DNA of 64,000 nt, taken from positions 11,973,003-12,037,002 of the forward strand of contig JABBOT010000010.1 in NCBI GenBank assembly GCA_016165875.1, in the 5' to 3' direction. Numbering within the stretch: the first letter of the stretch is position 1; each line of letters starts with the position of its first letter. Both the position numbers and the translations under genes were made by a program. The notes under the pieces are model-generated. The model made no database searches. It had not been told where the DNA came from and saw only the letters and a list, made by a program, of their open reading frames with translations. Shown here piece after piece: positions 46,638 through 59,600 of the stretch. This DNA is from Acanthopleura granulata. Its lineage: Eukaryota; Mollusca; Polyplacophora; Chitonida; Chitonidae.

Positions 46638-47021
46638 TTGGATAACTGGGTATTTTCCGCCATCATGCAGGGAGGCGTGTGTAATTACCGTCCCATAGCT
46701 CTTACGAGTTGCGCCTGTAAGTCTATGGAACGGATGATTAACGATAGACTTGTTTGGTTTCTTGAAACCAAGAAGCTTTTATCAAATATTCAGTGTGGTT
46801 TTCGTCAAGGACAATCTACTTTAGATCACTTTGTTCGATTTGAAACTTTTATTCGTGATGGTTTTATTAATAATGAGCATATATTATCGATATTTTTCAA
46901 CCTCGAAAAGGCCTACGACACCACATGGAAATATGGTATTTTAAAACACCTTTCTGATATGGGTTTGAAAGGTCGCTTGCCTCTATTTATATCTCAGCTT
47001 AAGGTACGGTCGTCAGCTTAA
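46638..47021 (+). pseudogene. LINE reverse transcriptase, fingers and motif A (copy F)
   Basis: The frame includes VCNYRPIALTSCACKSMERM, LLSNIQCGFRQGQSTLDHFV and SIFFNLEKAYDTTWKYGILK. The last has the motif A aspartate replaced by Asn (F-x-D to F-F-N), with a KAYDTTW continuation. The frame ends 30 residues later at a deletion junction, and motifs B to E are missing. Confidence 0.75.
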
Positions 47022-47285
47022 GGTACGGGTGGGGTCCAGTCAGCCTTCAATACGCTACAAATCTTAGAGCTCACCCAACAAACCCTAAAACTGTGCTTTT
47101 AATCCATCATACGTAGATAAATATAATAAATGTCCCGTGTTCGGGACCATATTTTGGAAGCTGACATGAAGCTTGAGGACTTAGCTCCGGTTTCTTTTCC
47201 TGAGTCTCCTCTCTGACTTCTTCCACATCCTAAATTACTATTTGATCTCCGACAACATAAGAAATCAGATACAAATACTTTTATA

Positions 47286-47702
47286 ATGCACCAAAATTTC
47301 GATGACGTTAAGACCAATTATCCGGATTATAAATTTATTTATACTGACGGATCAACTAATGGGGACAGGGTCGTAGCTACGGCTGTTTTGGAGCACCGAC
47401 TCACCTCTTTTCGTCTTCCATCCTCGTCTTCAATCTTTTCTGCCGAGGCCAGAGCTATACTTCTGGCTTTATCATACGTTTCCTCTGGGTGTGCCCAGCG
47501 GGCAGTGATATGCAGTGACTGGTTTTCCTGCCTTTCGGCAATAGGACAAAGTAGGTTTAAAACTCCGTCAATACTAGAAATATTGGCCATTCATAGAAAG
47601 ATAATTAAAAGAGGTAAAGATATTATATTCTGTTGGATACCAAGTCATATTGGTATTCAGTCGAAACACAGTCGTAGACAGGGGAGGGAAAGCTACCCTT
47701 AA
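47286..47702 (+). pseudogene. LINE RNase H domain (copy F)
   Basis: Catalytic positions visible are YTDGS (Asp), FSAEARAILLAL (Glu) and CSDWFSCLSAI (Asp), then FCWIPSHIGIQ, where the His is kept. The last Asp region normally found after G-N-E is changed to SKHSRRQGR. This type I RNase H would remove the RNA strand during copying. The frame is 138 codons. Confidence 0.75.
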
Positions 47703-48084
47703 CCAGCCCATATCTAAGATTAAATTCCTCATACTGATTTGAAATCTAATATTCTTAAACTATATTCATCGCCTTTGGAAGGATGAATGGGACCTGCTGG
47801 TCGATAACAAACTGCATGTCATTCACCCTGTCATAGGATGTAATTCTTATATTCTTGGTGTGTCTCGTACAAACCAAGTAGTTTTAACAAGATGCCGTGT
47901 TTGGCGTTCTCGTGTAACACACAATGTTATCCTGGATGGGAGCAGTGCTCCCGAGTGTGTTGGATGTGGTGCGTAGTACGGCTGTATCTGATCCAGTGCT
48001 GCCCAGCTGTTGTCAGCAGATTAATTTGCGCCTGATCTCTACAAAAATCAGAAGAGTATATACATATATTCACATTGCTCGCTC

Positions 48085-48155
48085 AAATTTATTTACTTCA
48101 TTGGTGTTTTACGCCGTACTCAAGAATATTTCACTTATACGACGCCGGCCAGTTG
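48085..48155 (-). mobile_element. SINE-A tail fragment
   Basis: TTTATTTACTTCATTGGTGT, TTTACGCCGTACTCAAGAAT and TTATACGACGCCGGCCAG match the SINE tail. It begins within 40 bases of the 3-prime end of LINE copy F. Confidence 0.75.
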
Positions 48156-49515
48156 AAAATATATGAATAAATAATACGTATTATATTGACAGATATATAC
48201 AACTTCGGTCACATTTTCCGTAACCATCTTAACGTCAACAAAAGTAACACAACTTGCTGATATAATCCGATTTTGAATAAAGAAAAAAATGAATTCAGAT
48301 AATAATCAAATATCATACTTAGACGATAAAACACATAATTGAACAGTTACAAAATTTTATTTTATTGCACATCTGTGAAATGATTCCTTCAGTTCCGAAG
48401 TCACATAATTTAGATCTGATGATTTTTCATTGGTTGATTCCACGGATACTTGACTTTGTAATACCTTTATTATTAAATATCAGCGTGAGGTTAAGCGGTA
48501 TATGTTAAAGCTTTGTGTTCTTCAGAAGTGAAATATTTCGCCTTATTTCAACGTAAGTTAAACGCGTTAATTCAACGTAAATTCCAAATAAAAAGATAAA
48601 ATCAATCACAACTCAACGTAAATTGAACGGTATTTTTCGTATGTTAGAATTAAACTCCCCATGGATTGCTTTTAATGGCACAGATGACTTTGCAATCTAC
48701 ATCGTGTTAATATTCCTACACTATCAGATGACGAGTAGTGTAGTCTATTGTTATCATAGACCTTTACATATCGAATAGTTATTGAATTTGGCTTTTGGCT
48801 TTTCAATGAACTTAAATAGCTGATGCATATGTTTACACATTGTTGTACATATATGTGTTTAGCACGATTCAATCTGTTAGGGAACTCCTGTTATTTCTTG
48901 ACTTTCGAATAACAACAGCTTATTTGAAGTGCGTCCAAGGGGATGTGAAAGATAATGAACCATTAAATTCCTGAAGGATTGGGGATCTCAAAAAGTGATA
49001 GTAGTATGTCTATTTTTATTGATTTTTTAGTGTTAACGCGAAATAAATACACAAGTACAAAACACTGGCAAATTGTTTATTATGCCTCTTTTCTTTCACC
49101 TTTAACCCACTGGTGTAAACTCAGACTTAGCCTCGACATAGTAAAATATTTCTACCAACTCTAGGAAAACACAGTAGGATGTGCCACCCACATTCTGATT
49201 CAAACGTCAACCACGGCAAGTATAATAAACACACCATGATAAGTGATAAAACTCACAACAGTCATAGTCTATTATATTATGGTTTGTCTCTTTATTATTT
49301 ATTTTTTTTTATATTTTTGCACATAGTCAAGCATTCATTTGTACATGAAAACTTACGTTATATGCAGTCCTTAAACTGAAAGACAAGTATACAAGTAAAT
49401 TTAAAACATGAAATGAGCAAGAAACTTTATACAGGGAAAAACAGTCCTCTTCTCGCATGTACTTGCTATAATTAAAACGTATAACATTAAAACAGTGTTG
49501 TGTCCCTATTTTATT
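48156..49515. other. AT-rich interval, no gene seen
   Basis: The repeated phrase CAACGTAA occurs several times at 48549-48625 (TTCAACGTAAGTTAAACG, TTCAACGTAAATTCC, CTCAACGTAAATTGAACG), a small local repeat. Nothing else is supported. Confidence 0.4.
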
Positions 49516-49519
49516 ACAC

Positions 49520-50330
49520 CGCCGTGGGGTTCCCTAGAATGAAAAGAATAGGACCCCAGTTCTCTGGGCAAGCTGGTCGTACGAGGCGACTAACCTAGGG
49601 CTCTAACATGTGGTTCCGGGAATTTGCCGTGGGTTGCGACCCGTGATGGGGTAGGACGGGATGCTAGAGGCTGAGGGCGGGTTGGTTTTTCGAGAGCCTC
49701 ACGCCCAACACTCCACTTTGGCCTTCAAATCTCCAAAGGCAGCAGTCGGAGGCCGCGCTGAGATCAATCGGCTGGTCACAACAGTCCAGATGTCCGTCTA
49801 TCAACCTTCATATATCTCTATTGTAGCATATTGACTACTTTGTTGGACGTTTTAGTAAGATGTTTGAATGTCTAGGCGGTGGCTGCAAGTTCTATGGAGT
49901 GTGCCGTTTCTAATTTATTAGATTCGAACTGTTCGAGTATGAGCGAGAAATCCACCTTATCGAGGGTGGCGTGGAACTCTCGTCTCTCTTTCTGCTGATT
50001 ACTCGCAGGAGGGCTTTCGTCAAACATGTAGTGGCACTCCGGGGAGGGTGAAAGACACGGCGCTATAAATCATGATTCAGTTCGTTATGTCTTAATTCCG
50101 TTTCTTCAAATGTAAATGAACAGGCTGTTTCCGTTACTCCACATAATACTTTAAACTGCCCCCACAATATTGTCCGTAATAGACACCAGGATCTATATTG
50201 CATGAAAACATACCTTTCAGGAAACCTTAAATACAGAGTGAATACAAACTTTTCTCTATCATTTCAGCCCTGTAAGAACTATTTAGTGAAAACGTTAAAG
50301 GCAGTAAGACTACCTTTACAACACAAATAC
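49520..50330 (+). mobile_element. LINE copy G, 5-prime module and ORF1 scraps
   Basis: The module at 49520-50065 parallels 44430-45020 (GAAAAGAATAGGACCCCAGT, GGCAAGCTGGTCGTACGAGG, TTGCCGTGGGTTGCGACCCG). ORF1-like scraps near 50110-50200 (ACTTTAAACTGCCCCCACAA) follow. It is cut off before the knuckles. Confidence 0.7.
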
Positions 50331-52740
50331 TTGTCATTAAAGTTAATAATTGTTGTTCTTTGAAGCACGGAAATACAGTCTATAAACGCGTGTAAAGGTC
50401 TGTAATTTTAGTGTTTCAAGTTAAGTAAAGTTAGGTTAGCGTCCTAGTTTAGCACTCCAAAAGGTTCATAAAGTGGATATTCAGTAAATGAAAGAGTCAT
50501 CTTAATTTCTCCCTTACGTCTCATCTGTCATTTCCATTAATACATGGAAATATACAGTTTTATAAGCTCCCAAGCAATTTTTAATCATTCAAATACTGGA
50601 GGCCCAGATATACAAGCAAATCATATTATCCATAACTATACCCCATTCTCCACCAGCCTTAAAACAACATTCCTAACTTTACCGGATCAAAATGAAAAAT
50701 TAAAACCTTCGATGAAGAATTGAGGATATCTGTATACAAGTCACATTAAAATAAAAGACAGCGCCGGTTCTAAGTTGAGTTTGCCAAAAAGGCTTGACAA
50801 TATTATATTTATTTCGGTAAAGTATTTTTGTAACCACCACTTCGACAGCGGAAATTAACGTTTGACCGTGCTCCGTCGGCTTTCTTGAAACGCAGCCATT
50901 CTGACGGTGTTGTCACTTAGCAGTGTTGTTAACCCATGCCCTTGTTGTAATTAAACATATAACATTAAAACAGTGTGCCGCCTTTGTGTTATTACATATT
51001 ACATTGACAGACAACTCAGAACATCACAACTAACAAACAGCTGATATCTCCCAGCTCTCTGATTGGTCGATCTCTCGTAATGCTAAAAGCATGGGCGCCT
51101 TCAGGCCCCCAGTCGGCAGCAATACTCCACACTTCAAACGAAGATAAATCAGCAACGAATTCATACAATTTGAAACAGCTTTTTACGTTAAGGAGAGAAA
51201 ATTATAACCTTTTTAATGAACTGTCTTTTACTTTAACTGTATTACCTGTTCACTGTTGTTTCTACACAATTCACCGATCAGCTGAACACCACACCATAAG
51301 ATACTTTGGAAATTGGTACGATAGAGCCACACTATGAGCACAGCAGATACAATTTCTCATCTTACAACAAATCTAATCAGAGAACATATAATTATTTCCA
51401 TTTTTTTTTACATTTTATCACAAATCTGTGGCATTATGACTATAGAGAGGTACTACATTAGGACTAAGTCACATGTGTTTGCAACTTGGTACTTTGGCCT
51501 GCTTTTAAAGCTGTCTCATAAAAACTATGAAAAAACGAAGTCAGGCTCATCAGATAGAGACAGCTCAAAAATATGAGTAAAACTACATTCACTTATTTAG
51601 GACTTTTTTAAAATAGTTAAATGCATTTTGCGAAATGTGTGAATTCTATGATGGGCATTATGAACCATGGTGTTAGTGGTTAGATCTCTCACGCCAAACA
51701 AATTTTCCCAACGCTGCTTTAAATGTTGAAATAGCTCTTATTACCCACATTTACAAGTAGAACATTACTGAAAAACGTTCTCAGTAACGTCGCCTGTAGG
51801 TGAATTTAAGGGGAAAAGGGTCATGTGACGTCAGAGTGCCTTGCTGGTGGCAGTATGGTCCAGAAAGCGCACCTTAGAATGCTAACATGCAACTGTTGTT
51901 ACTTCACTGGAACAAAATCTGAAAATTAGACATTTTAAAACACAAACCTGTTTCACTTAAGTTTCTTATGCAGTTTTATTCTTTATACTGATGTTCGTAT
52001 GGCGAGCATATTGAGACAGTCTTCACATAAAATTAGGTGTGTAAAATGCACTTTCAGAAGCACATTGAGGCCTGACAATAGCACATAGTTTTCTCATATA
52101 AAATCAAAGTTCACAAAAATGTCTTAAATTTTAAACAATTAAACTCTTTAATTATAGTTATTACATATGATTGGTAAATATATTTTCATGGTATTTCATC
52201 ATTTCCCGAAAAAAAATGTTAAAACCTACTTTGAGGCACATTTTTTTCTGAAATATTGTAGTGGGCTTGTAAGGATTTGCTTGGAAAGTAGTAAACTTTA
52301 CATCAGTATGGATGTTTTGCGCATTCAATGAAACAAGTTTCGAGCATTTTTATGAAAATATGATAGACTCATTACAACAAAATTTCCCAAATAACTACTC
52401 AATTTTTATGTGACTTATTTCAGAAAATAACAAGAATAGGCCATATTTATAGGCTGTAAAAGAGTTTATCGGTTAGATGTACTTAATTAGCGTAAGAGCT
52501 TGTGAACCTTTGGTGACACTTGTGTGGTTGTTTGCGTAGTCTATCGTTCGTTGTAAGACACTTGTCTTCCACTAATATTGTGCGCATACCGGTGTATCAA
52601 ATGTGGTAAAGTTCATCAGTAACCTGCCAATGGTCGGTAATTTAACAATGGCACTTTGGTCTCTTTCACCCACAAAACTGATTGTCATCCTATAAGTGAA
52701 AAATTCTTATTATGGATTAAACTACAATCAATTAATAATA
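50331..52740. other. AT-rich interval, no gene seen
   Basis: There are only short frames and long A/T runs. No repeat family in this window matches here. Confidence 0.4.
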
Positions 52741-52747
52741 CACGTAA

Positions 52748-53056
52748 CTACATGTTTGTTCCTTTCATCATCGACTGGGGGCTCTCTTTGACAAGTGGTG
52801 AATCCCTTTGCCGATCAGGTCCCCTCCAACGCTTGGACAGCAAACACTTGGTTTTAGTTAAAGCTAAATTCATATAATGCTGGTCGAGTTTCATTTTAAG
52901 TTCAGAAAATTTTTCTGGGTGCCAGAATTGGGGACGGACGGCTACACAACCATACTTTTCGTCGTCTTCTTCAGAGCTCATGTATTGATGAGAGAGGACT
53001 TGTCTTATGGCATTCTTCTTTTCCTCTGACCAACCTCTTTTTGGATGAATGAAAAA
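52748..53056 (-). pseudogene. Conserved-looking protein fragment, possibly transposon-borne, function unknown
   Basis: The minus-strand frame reads KRGWSEEKKNAIRQVLSHQY, MSSEEDDEKYGCVAVRPQFW, KFSELKMKLDQHYMNLALTK and SKRWRGPDRQRDSPLVKESP before a stop at 52750-52748. The composition and dense charged motifs are clearly protein-like. I have seen this sequence type in many copies across invertebrate genomes, which points to a mobile or repeated gene. I cannot name a domain. The N-terminal part is missing: upstream bases become repeat-like at about 53060. Confidence 0.5.
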
Positions 53057-54156
53057 TTAAGGCTTAACGCCACAGGGGCCATATCTCAGCCGATGAACAT
53101 ATTCAACCCAAGAAGCCGTGAATAGTTTTCTACATTATCTGATGAACATTCAAAATTCAAATGAAAACAGACGAAAACATTTTTAAAAGCTGTTAAAAAA
53201 ACTAAATGTCAGTTAATAGTCGAAAACCAGAATTGCTGAAATGTATGTAAGCTATATTCTGTTATACACGAAAACAACCTTCAAAAAAATTATAGCCAAT
53301 GACAGGATGAATGACATGCAATTTTTTATGGACCTACAGGTCCCATTCATCCTGTCAAAAGCGACGAATATATTTAAGAATATCAGATTTAAAATCAGTA
53401 AGAGGAACTTTATTCTGAGATATGGGATTATAAAAAGCTGTTTTCGCATACCGGTCCACGACTTTGTTTCCATGGACACCAATATGACTTGGTATCCAAC
53501 AGAATATAATACCTTTACCTCTTTTAATTAACTTTCTATGAATGGCTATTATTTAAAAAATTAATGGGTTTTTAGACTTATTATTCTCAATTGCCAAACC
53601 TCATGATAACGAATCCCTGCATATCACAGCTTTCTGGCCATACCCAAAAGAAACATATGATAAGTCCAGAAGTATAGCTCTGGCCTCGGCAGAAAAGATT
53701 GAAGGTGAGGATGGAAGACGAAGAGAGGTCACTCGTTGTTCCTAAGACAGCCGCAGCCGCAACCCTGTCCCCATCCTCTAATGCGTCAGTATATATAAAT
53801 TTATAATCCGGATAATTAGCTTTAACTTCACCAAAACTTTGCTGAATTATAAGAGGGTTTGTATCTGATTTCTTATTTTGACGTAGACCAAATGGTAAAT
53901 TAGGTTGTGGAAGAAGCCAGGGAGGAGGCTTCAGAAAAGAAAGAGGAGCTGTGTCCTCAAGCTTGATGTTAGCTTCCCCAATATGGTCCCGAACACGAAG
54001 ACCAAACGATGGAATCTCGTTGGGGCATTTATTACATTTATCTGTGTATGATGGATTGAATACACAGTCGTAGGTAGGGTTTGTTGGATCTGCTCTAAGA
54101 GATTTATACGTCTCTGATGAAAAAAATCAGCTCATCTTTAGATAAGAAATCTTCTA

Positions 54157-54576
54157 CTATTTTGCCCTTATCTTTATTCCATGGGTATTAAAATCTTCCA
54201 CAATTATGAACGGGGTGGGCAGTTGTTCTTTTAAATTATGCAACTGCGAAAATGACAAAGAAGAATGAGGAGGGATAGAAACTGTACATAAAGTGATTGT
54301 TTCCGATAAGGAAACACGGACAGCCGCGGCCTGACGCTCCGTATCGCGGTCAACAGGGCTGTGAATTATATTATTATTCACAAAGATAGAGTAGCCTTCA
54401 CAAGCTCGTTCTTTCTCATCACAGAAAGTGCTATAAAGTGTGTAATTTTTAAGAGGGATTTTATCTTTGTCAGATGCCTTCAGGGGAGATTCCTGAAGAC
54501 AAAGGACAGCTGGATTTATAGATTGAAGTAGCTGTGTTATTTCAATGAGATTAACCTTAAACCTCGACAATTCCAT
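54157..54576 (-). pseudogene. LINE APE endonuclease N-terminal part (copy H)
   Basis: The frame reads LQSINPAVLCLQESPLKASD (the Q-E motif with the metal-binding Glu), KERACEGYSIFVNNNIIHSP, AVRVSLSETITLCTVSIPPH and PFIIVEDFNTHG. The last is the G-D-x-N-x-H motif with Gly changed to Glu. The C-terminal motifs are removed by the deletion that also took the reverse transcriptase. Confidence 0.75.
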
Positions 54577-54589
54577 TGTATAACTTTAT

Positions 54590-55522
54590 CTAAGGCATTA
54601 TGTAAGAAAGCGCATTGGGGATTTGTGTCTGGAATGGGACGACCTTCGCCGGAGATCTGCTCCTAGATCTGTCAGGCGTGGGTGATATATCCATCACGTT
54701 CACCCCCGAAATTGAAGGAGCAAGGTCCCCCAACGATCTAAACTTAGTGTAAGTTTGGCCTGAATGCTTGTTGACCTTACAGCGACGCTCCTTGGGGCCA
54801 CAAGATTTGTCAGGTTTACATTCATTATTTATTGTTAGAGATGACTTTGCTAAGTTTTTCGGTTTGTCGACTGGAGTAGATTGAGTGGAAATAGTATTCT
54901 GTAATTTTACATCAGATAATTTAACAGGAACGGAAATCAGTCGTAACCTAGGTTTGCCTATGCCCATCGGCCAGGTGATCTCAGTCTACGTTCCTGTGGT
55001 TATGGAGACAGTTTTGGCCATATTTGCATAGGATGTTTGTGTACGGTTATTCAAGGGAACGACGATTGTACGGGCTTCTTGATAGGTTAAATTGTTTTTA
55101 ATCTTTGTTGCTGTTATCTGTTTTTCTCTTTGGTAATTAGGGCAGTTCCGCGTAGAAGCCTGACTACAATTTGAACTCTTAACTTTATTCTGGCACTCAA
55201 AGCCCTCATGGACCTCTTGGGATGAACGGAAACAGATAAGTTTATTTCTGCATTGGCCCGTTCCGTGCCCGAACTTTTGGCATTTAAAACATATAGTCGG
55301 GTTTGGAATATAGAAGTGAGCTCTGACATTGTATGGACCAATAAGAATTGACTGTGGAAGATTTGTCTGATTAAAACTTAAAATATATTTGTTTACTTTT
55401 ATGAGTTTGCCGTCCTTTTTAGACACAAACGTCTTCACCCTTGATAAGCCCTCTGTCTTAAGTTCAGGGAAGATCTCCTCTTCTGTTAAATCATCTAAGC
55501 CTCCATCCCTGTCACGGATCAC
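54590..55522 (-). pseudogene. LINE ORF1 with CCHC zinc knuckle (copy H)
   Basis: The frame at 55522-54986 contains DLTEEEIFPELKTEGLSRVK, then ISILIGPYNVRAHFYIPNP-like sequence. A clear CCHC knuckle follows (CFKCQKFGHGTGQC, spacing 2-4-4), with a second, degenerate knuckle after it. The C-terminal part continues in another frame from 54967 to 54590, so there is a break near 54975. ORF1 proteins of this kind coat element RNA. This is the only intact knuckle I could read. Confidence 0.78.
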
Positions 55523-56164
55523 ATTCTGGCTGCTATCAAGAGATTCATGAGGTGATACGAAAACAGGGATATTCGTGATACTCTTTTAAGACAAAAAATT
55601 ATCAGCCTGCTGTTCTTAGAGCATTCAGTTTAAACATTTCCAGGTCTTAGTTTTTTCACTTGCTTCACCTGACCGGCAGAAGCTTCAATGGCTTTTCCTA
55701 AGGCTAAAGCCTTTACTTTAGTTGTTGATTTTCCCTGATATTTTGTTGATATTATTAGAAACGTAGGCTAGCTTTCTCCACGAGGGTCGAAATAGTCACA
55801 CAATGCTGCTTTGTTCCTCTTCTTGGCACATGCAAAAGCGTTCGCTGAGAGGACGAAGCATCATGTACCTTTGAAGAAACGCTAGAAACATTTGAACAAA
55901 AGGAATTAGAAGAAGACATAACGAACCAGTTTTTATATTCATAGCGCCGTGTCTCTCTCCCACCCCTCGGACAAGGTAACCAGCAGAAAGAGAAAAGTTC
56001 CACGCCATCCTCGATAAGATACTCGATGAGGTCTAATCTAATCAATTAAAAACGGCTTACTCGATTGATCCTACAGCCACCGCCTAGAAATCCCAACATC
56101 TCACTCAAGATGTCCAACACTGAAAGTAGTTAATTTATGCCACAGCGATATATATGGAATGAAT

Positions 56165-56400
56165 GAATGAGTGACTGCTTATTGTTTAAAGCCCTACTCA
56201 AGAATATTTTACTTATACGAAAGCGTTGTCTCCTTGGTGGAGGATGGATTTCTACCGTATCTTTTATCTGGTGCTGCCTCACCAAGACGACTTGCCGAAG
56301 GCACCTAACAAACCCTCTCTCCCAGTCACATTATACTGACACCGGGCCGACCAGTCCACCCTCTATCAACGCCCTACCAACTGCGCTACCTGGGCCCCAC
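56165..56400 (-). mobile_element. SINE-B, full-length or nearly so
   Basis: Read on the minus strand, it starts GTGGGGCCCAGGTAGCGCAG with a tRNA A-box-like TAGCGCAGTTGGTAGGGCG. It has a middle domain different from SINE-A. It ends with the shared tail AAAATATTCTTGAGTAGGGC. A 3-prime fragment of the same family is at 5700-5818. Confidence 0.7.
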
Positions 56401-56469
56401 ATAATTTAAAATTAGACAAACTTTTGTACCTGTCACCTAATATTTTCCATGTAACTTACTTGTTTATTG

Positions 56470-56605
56470 GCCGTACGTGGGAAGGTCTGCCAACAACCTG
56501 CGGATGTTCGTGGGTTTCCCCTGGAGTATGCCTGGTTTCATCCCACCATGATACTGAAATATTCTTCAGTACAGCGTAAAACACAAATTAAATCAAATAA
56601 ATATA
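56470..56605 (+). mobile_element. SINE-A 3-prime half
   Basis: GGCCGTACGTGGGAAGGTCT, AACCTGCGGATGTTCGTGGG, CATCCCACCATGATACTGAA and TTCAGTACAGCGTAAAACAC match the central domain and tail of SINE-A in plus orientation. The tRNA-like head is missing. Confidence 0.75.
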
Positions 56606-56609
56606 TATA

Positions 56610-59600
56610 TTGCCTATTGGTGTTGCTTTGTAACTATCAGGGCTGCATACTGGTAAAAGACTACATTATTCTGTCCCTCTTACTACGAAGGAATGAAGTG
56701 TGTATGTGTGTGTGTGTGTGCAAAAATGCTATTTTATTTTCCCCAAACTGTTCACCTTATCAACTTTACAGTTGCCGCGTGAATGACTGAGAACCAAAGC
56801 AAGTGCAGTGTCTAACGTACTAAAAGGAATTATGTAAATTAGGCAACAATGACATCAAAAATCTTTTTCTCGGGCTTTGTCTTTGATCTACTGAGGTTCT
56901 ACACAAAACCTAGCCCTCAGAACTCAAAGATGATGTTGACAGTTCCTTAGTCGTGAAATAAATACTATACAAATTTTCCACAGGCACTCTACCGTACTAT
57001 TTTTTATTAGAGAAGAAAACCCACCTGTTACACGTACCTCCTTCTTCCTGATCGCTGTTTTAGTCTATGAAGTTCAACCTGTTATTTTTTCTTGTAGGAT
57101 TGAGTGTTTCTTTTAGACTGGTTGAGACTTTTAGACTGGTTTTAGACATCTTGAGGCCAGATAAATTATTTGATGTAAAATATAACAGACCAGTCGGTCA
57201 CAACATATTGTTAGCATTTATAAAACATCAAAACAATTAAACTGATAGAAGTTATCTAATATTTATTTGGTTGTTTATTAATGCTGTACCCAAGAATTTG
57301 AATAGCACGGAATTTACATGTAGGAGAAAAAAGCTAAACTATGTACAATTATGGCAATTACTGTGTGTCAAGTTTTGATCGCGTACCCATTACTCATATT
57401 AAAGTTACACGAAGCAAGGTACATGTAAATGCAACAACAATCTCAAAGCAGAATGAAATTTGCCCTTAAAGTGCAAAAGTGACACTTAACTCTATTTACC
57501 AAGGCCCGTTGTTCGAATCCATTGTACACTGTACATGTATCTGCAAAGACACAATAGAGTGCTGAATACAAGTACACAGGTTTCTGGATCCGGTATTTTG
57601 ACAACAGAGTGATGCCCCTTGCAGGTGTGACGTTGTCACCTTTTTCACTCTCAGTAGGCTAAAGTTCAACGTTGATTACATTAATCTTCTATGAAGTGTG
57701 TTCGTGGGTGTGTTTGAGTGTAAAATATTCCACACGAATAACCTGCCTGTGGTTTTGCCTATACACAAATACTGACATGTTAAAAGATAGGCCACTGCGT
57801 ACATGTAACTCATGTAAAGTAATTTACAATAAGACTGTTGCAATACTGTTTTAGCGCAAACATTGCATAATACGTCTCTTGAATTTGTCTATGTCGAGAC
57901 GATTATTAACCTGTCAAACACTCTTGTGAAGACTGGCCTAAAACAAACTCAAAGCAACACAGATTTGAATAAAAAACTTTCTTTTCAGAAAAGCAGGAAC
58001 TGATACTATGGGATTATCATAATACTGCTATGTTAAAGGGAACTGTAAAGCTTTCAGACAGAAGAGATGGGTTTTATACTTTTCCAAATCCAATTACACA
58101 GCAAAATTATCTCAATCAAGTCAGTATATTCACTTTGTCACGCTATAAAGCTTTGATATTCTGTTGGTACAGATATTACACTCATAGTTTCTTACAAGTT
58201 AAATTAGAATACAATGTGCATGTACACTGCTTGGAGAGTGCTTTTGATTTTCACAGGGGTGTTTGACAACCTGCGTGACGCATGTTGATGGCAAAATGTC
58301 TCATGGTAAATCGTCATAAACGATACTTGAAGACAAAATCATTTTGCGGGACATGATCGATGCAGGCCCTCCATGAATAAACACGTCAGGGCTTAAATGT
58401 AAAGAGAAAACAACCCGGCATAATTATATCCTGAGGTCACTCCATGACAGGAGAAATCTTTTCAGGAACAGTGACACAGGGACACTGGCGATCGGGGCAC
58501 TGAGGTTCCAAATGAAATACAAGACCCATTTTTTCATTTGTATCATTTCTTTTGGACGACAGTATAGAACAGACTTACAAACATGGCATTTCACTTGTTT
58601 AAAATATTGTTGTCACACAATGTTAAACCTTGTATCACTTCATGATGTGCTAAGGACACTGGAATCCAAGATGAACATGCCAATAGTGTTTACTGCCTGG
58701 AAAGTCTGAAGGCATATTTTGCCAGTATCTTTCATTTAAGTGAATTTCATGGGAATCTCCTTTGTTAGGGTTTTCGTTTTTTATTGACAGTGTAAGTGAT
58801 GTATAATTTGAAAGTTATATTATACCCAGTATTACAACTATAGGCCTACATGTAAATTGTTTCTGGGAAATTAAAAAAATTACATGTAATTCATATAATT
58901 TACCATTTAATTTCTCTGAAATAATACAGCATTCAGAAAATGAATATGCATGTTAATATTCTACTAGTGCATTTCTTTGAATTTTCATAAATAATCATTG
59001 TCAAAAAGGTCTGAAATATGTGCTAAATGTTAGAAAACAAAACCTAAGACCAAGATCAAGATGTCACCTATGGAAACATGACTGACTTATATAATCCATT
59101 ACCTTCAAAAACAGGTTTGCCAGGGGTGGCATAAATCCCAGTTACATAGTTCTTCATATGTTACATCATCTCTTGACTCTGGTCAAATATTATTCTTTAA
59201 TCAAAACATGACATTTTGAAGTAAACTTAATATCATGTTACACAGCTGAGCATTTATCATTCACAAATAATCACAATTTATTAAGTTTCAAGCCATTCCG
59301 ACTTGAATCCCTATTGTATCTGTTCGGATTACTATTATTATTCTCACCAAAATTGTAGAGCGTTTTTTGAGAAAACTGCTGATCAGATATTTATGAAGCT
59401 GCCCTGTGTGCTAGACGAGAACCTGAAGTTGTGCACCTTAACTTTTGGAAACATTTAATCACGTGACTTGGCCGGCGTTCACGTTAGATTTTGTGCAGAG
59501 CGAAAACAAATTCTTCTCCAGAGCAGCTGATGTGATTGAGTTGAAAGTGAAGCTGCAGTAGTATAAAGGCCAAGGCTGTCTTGTCCACTGCCATAATCTT

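Larger units (their letters stand above)
44420..48045 (+). mobile_element. LINE copy F, both ends present, two internal deletions
   Basis: In order: 5-prime module (44420-45190), ORF1 N-terminal part (45215-45598), endonuclease C-terminal part (45630-45940), reverse-transcriptase N-terminal half (46170-47021), RNase H (47160-47702) and tail protein (47750-48040). The sequence jumps from ORF1 directly into the middle of the endonuclease near 45580. It jumps again from after reverse-transcriptase motif A to the pre-RNase H region near 47030, so the YxDD box is lost. It cannot move by itself. Confidence 0.82.
53240..56110 (-). mobile_element. LINE copy H with the reverse transcriptase deleted
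   Basis: On the minus strand, in order: end of the 5-prime module and ORF1 start (56110-55530), ORF1 with zinc knuckle (55522-54590), APE endonuclease (54576-54157), then directly pre-RNase H and RNase H (about 54120-53520) and part of the tail (to 53240). About 1.5 kb that would carry the reverse transcriptase is absent. ORF1 and endonuclease are the best preserved of all copies here. Confidence 0.8.
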
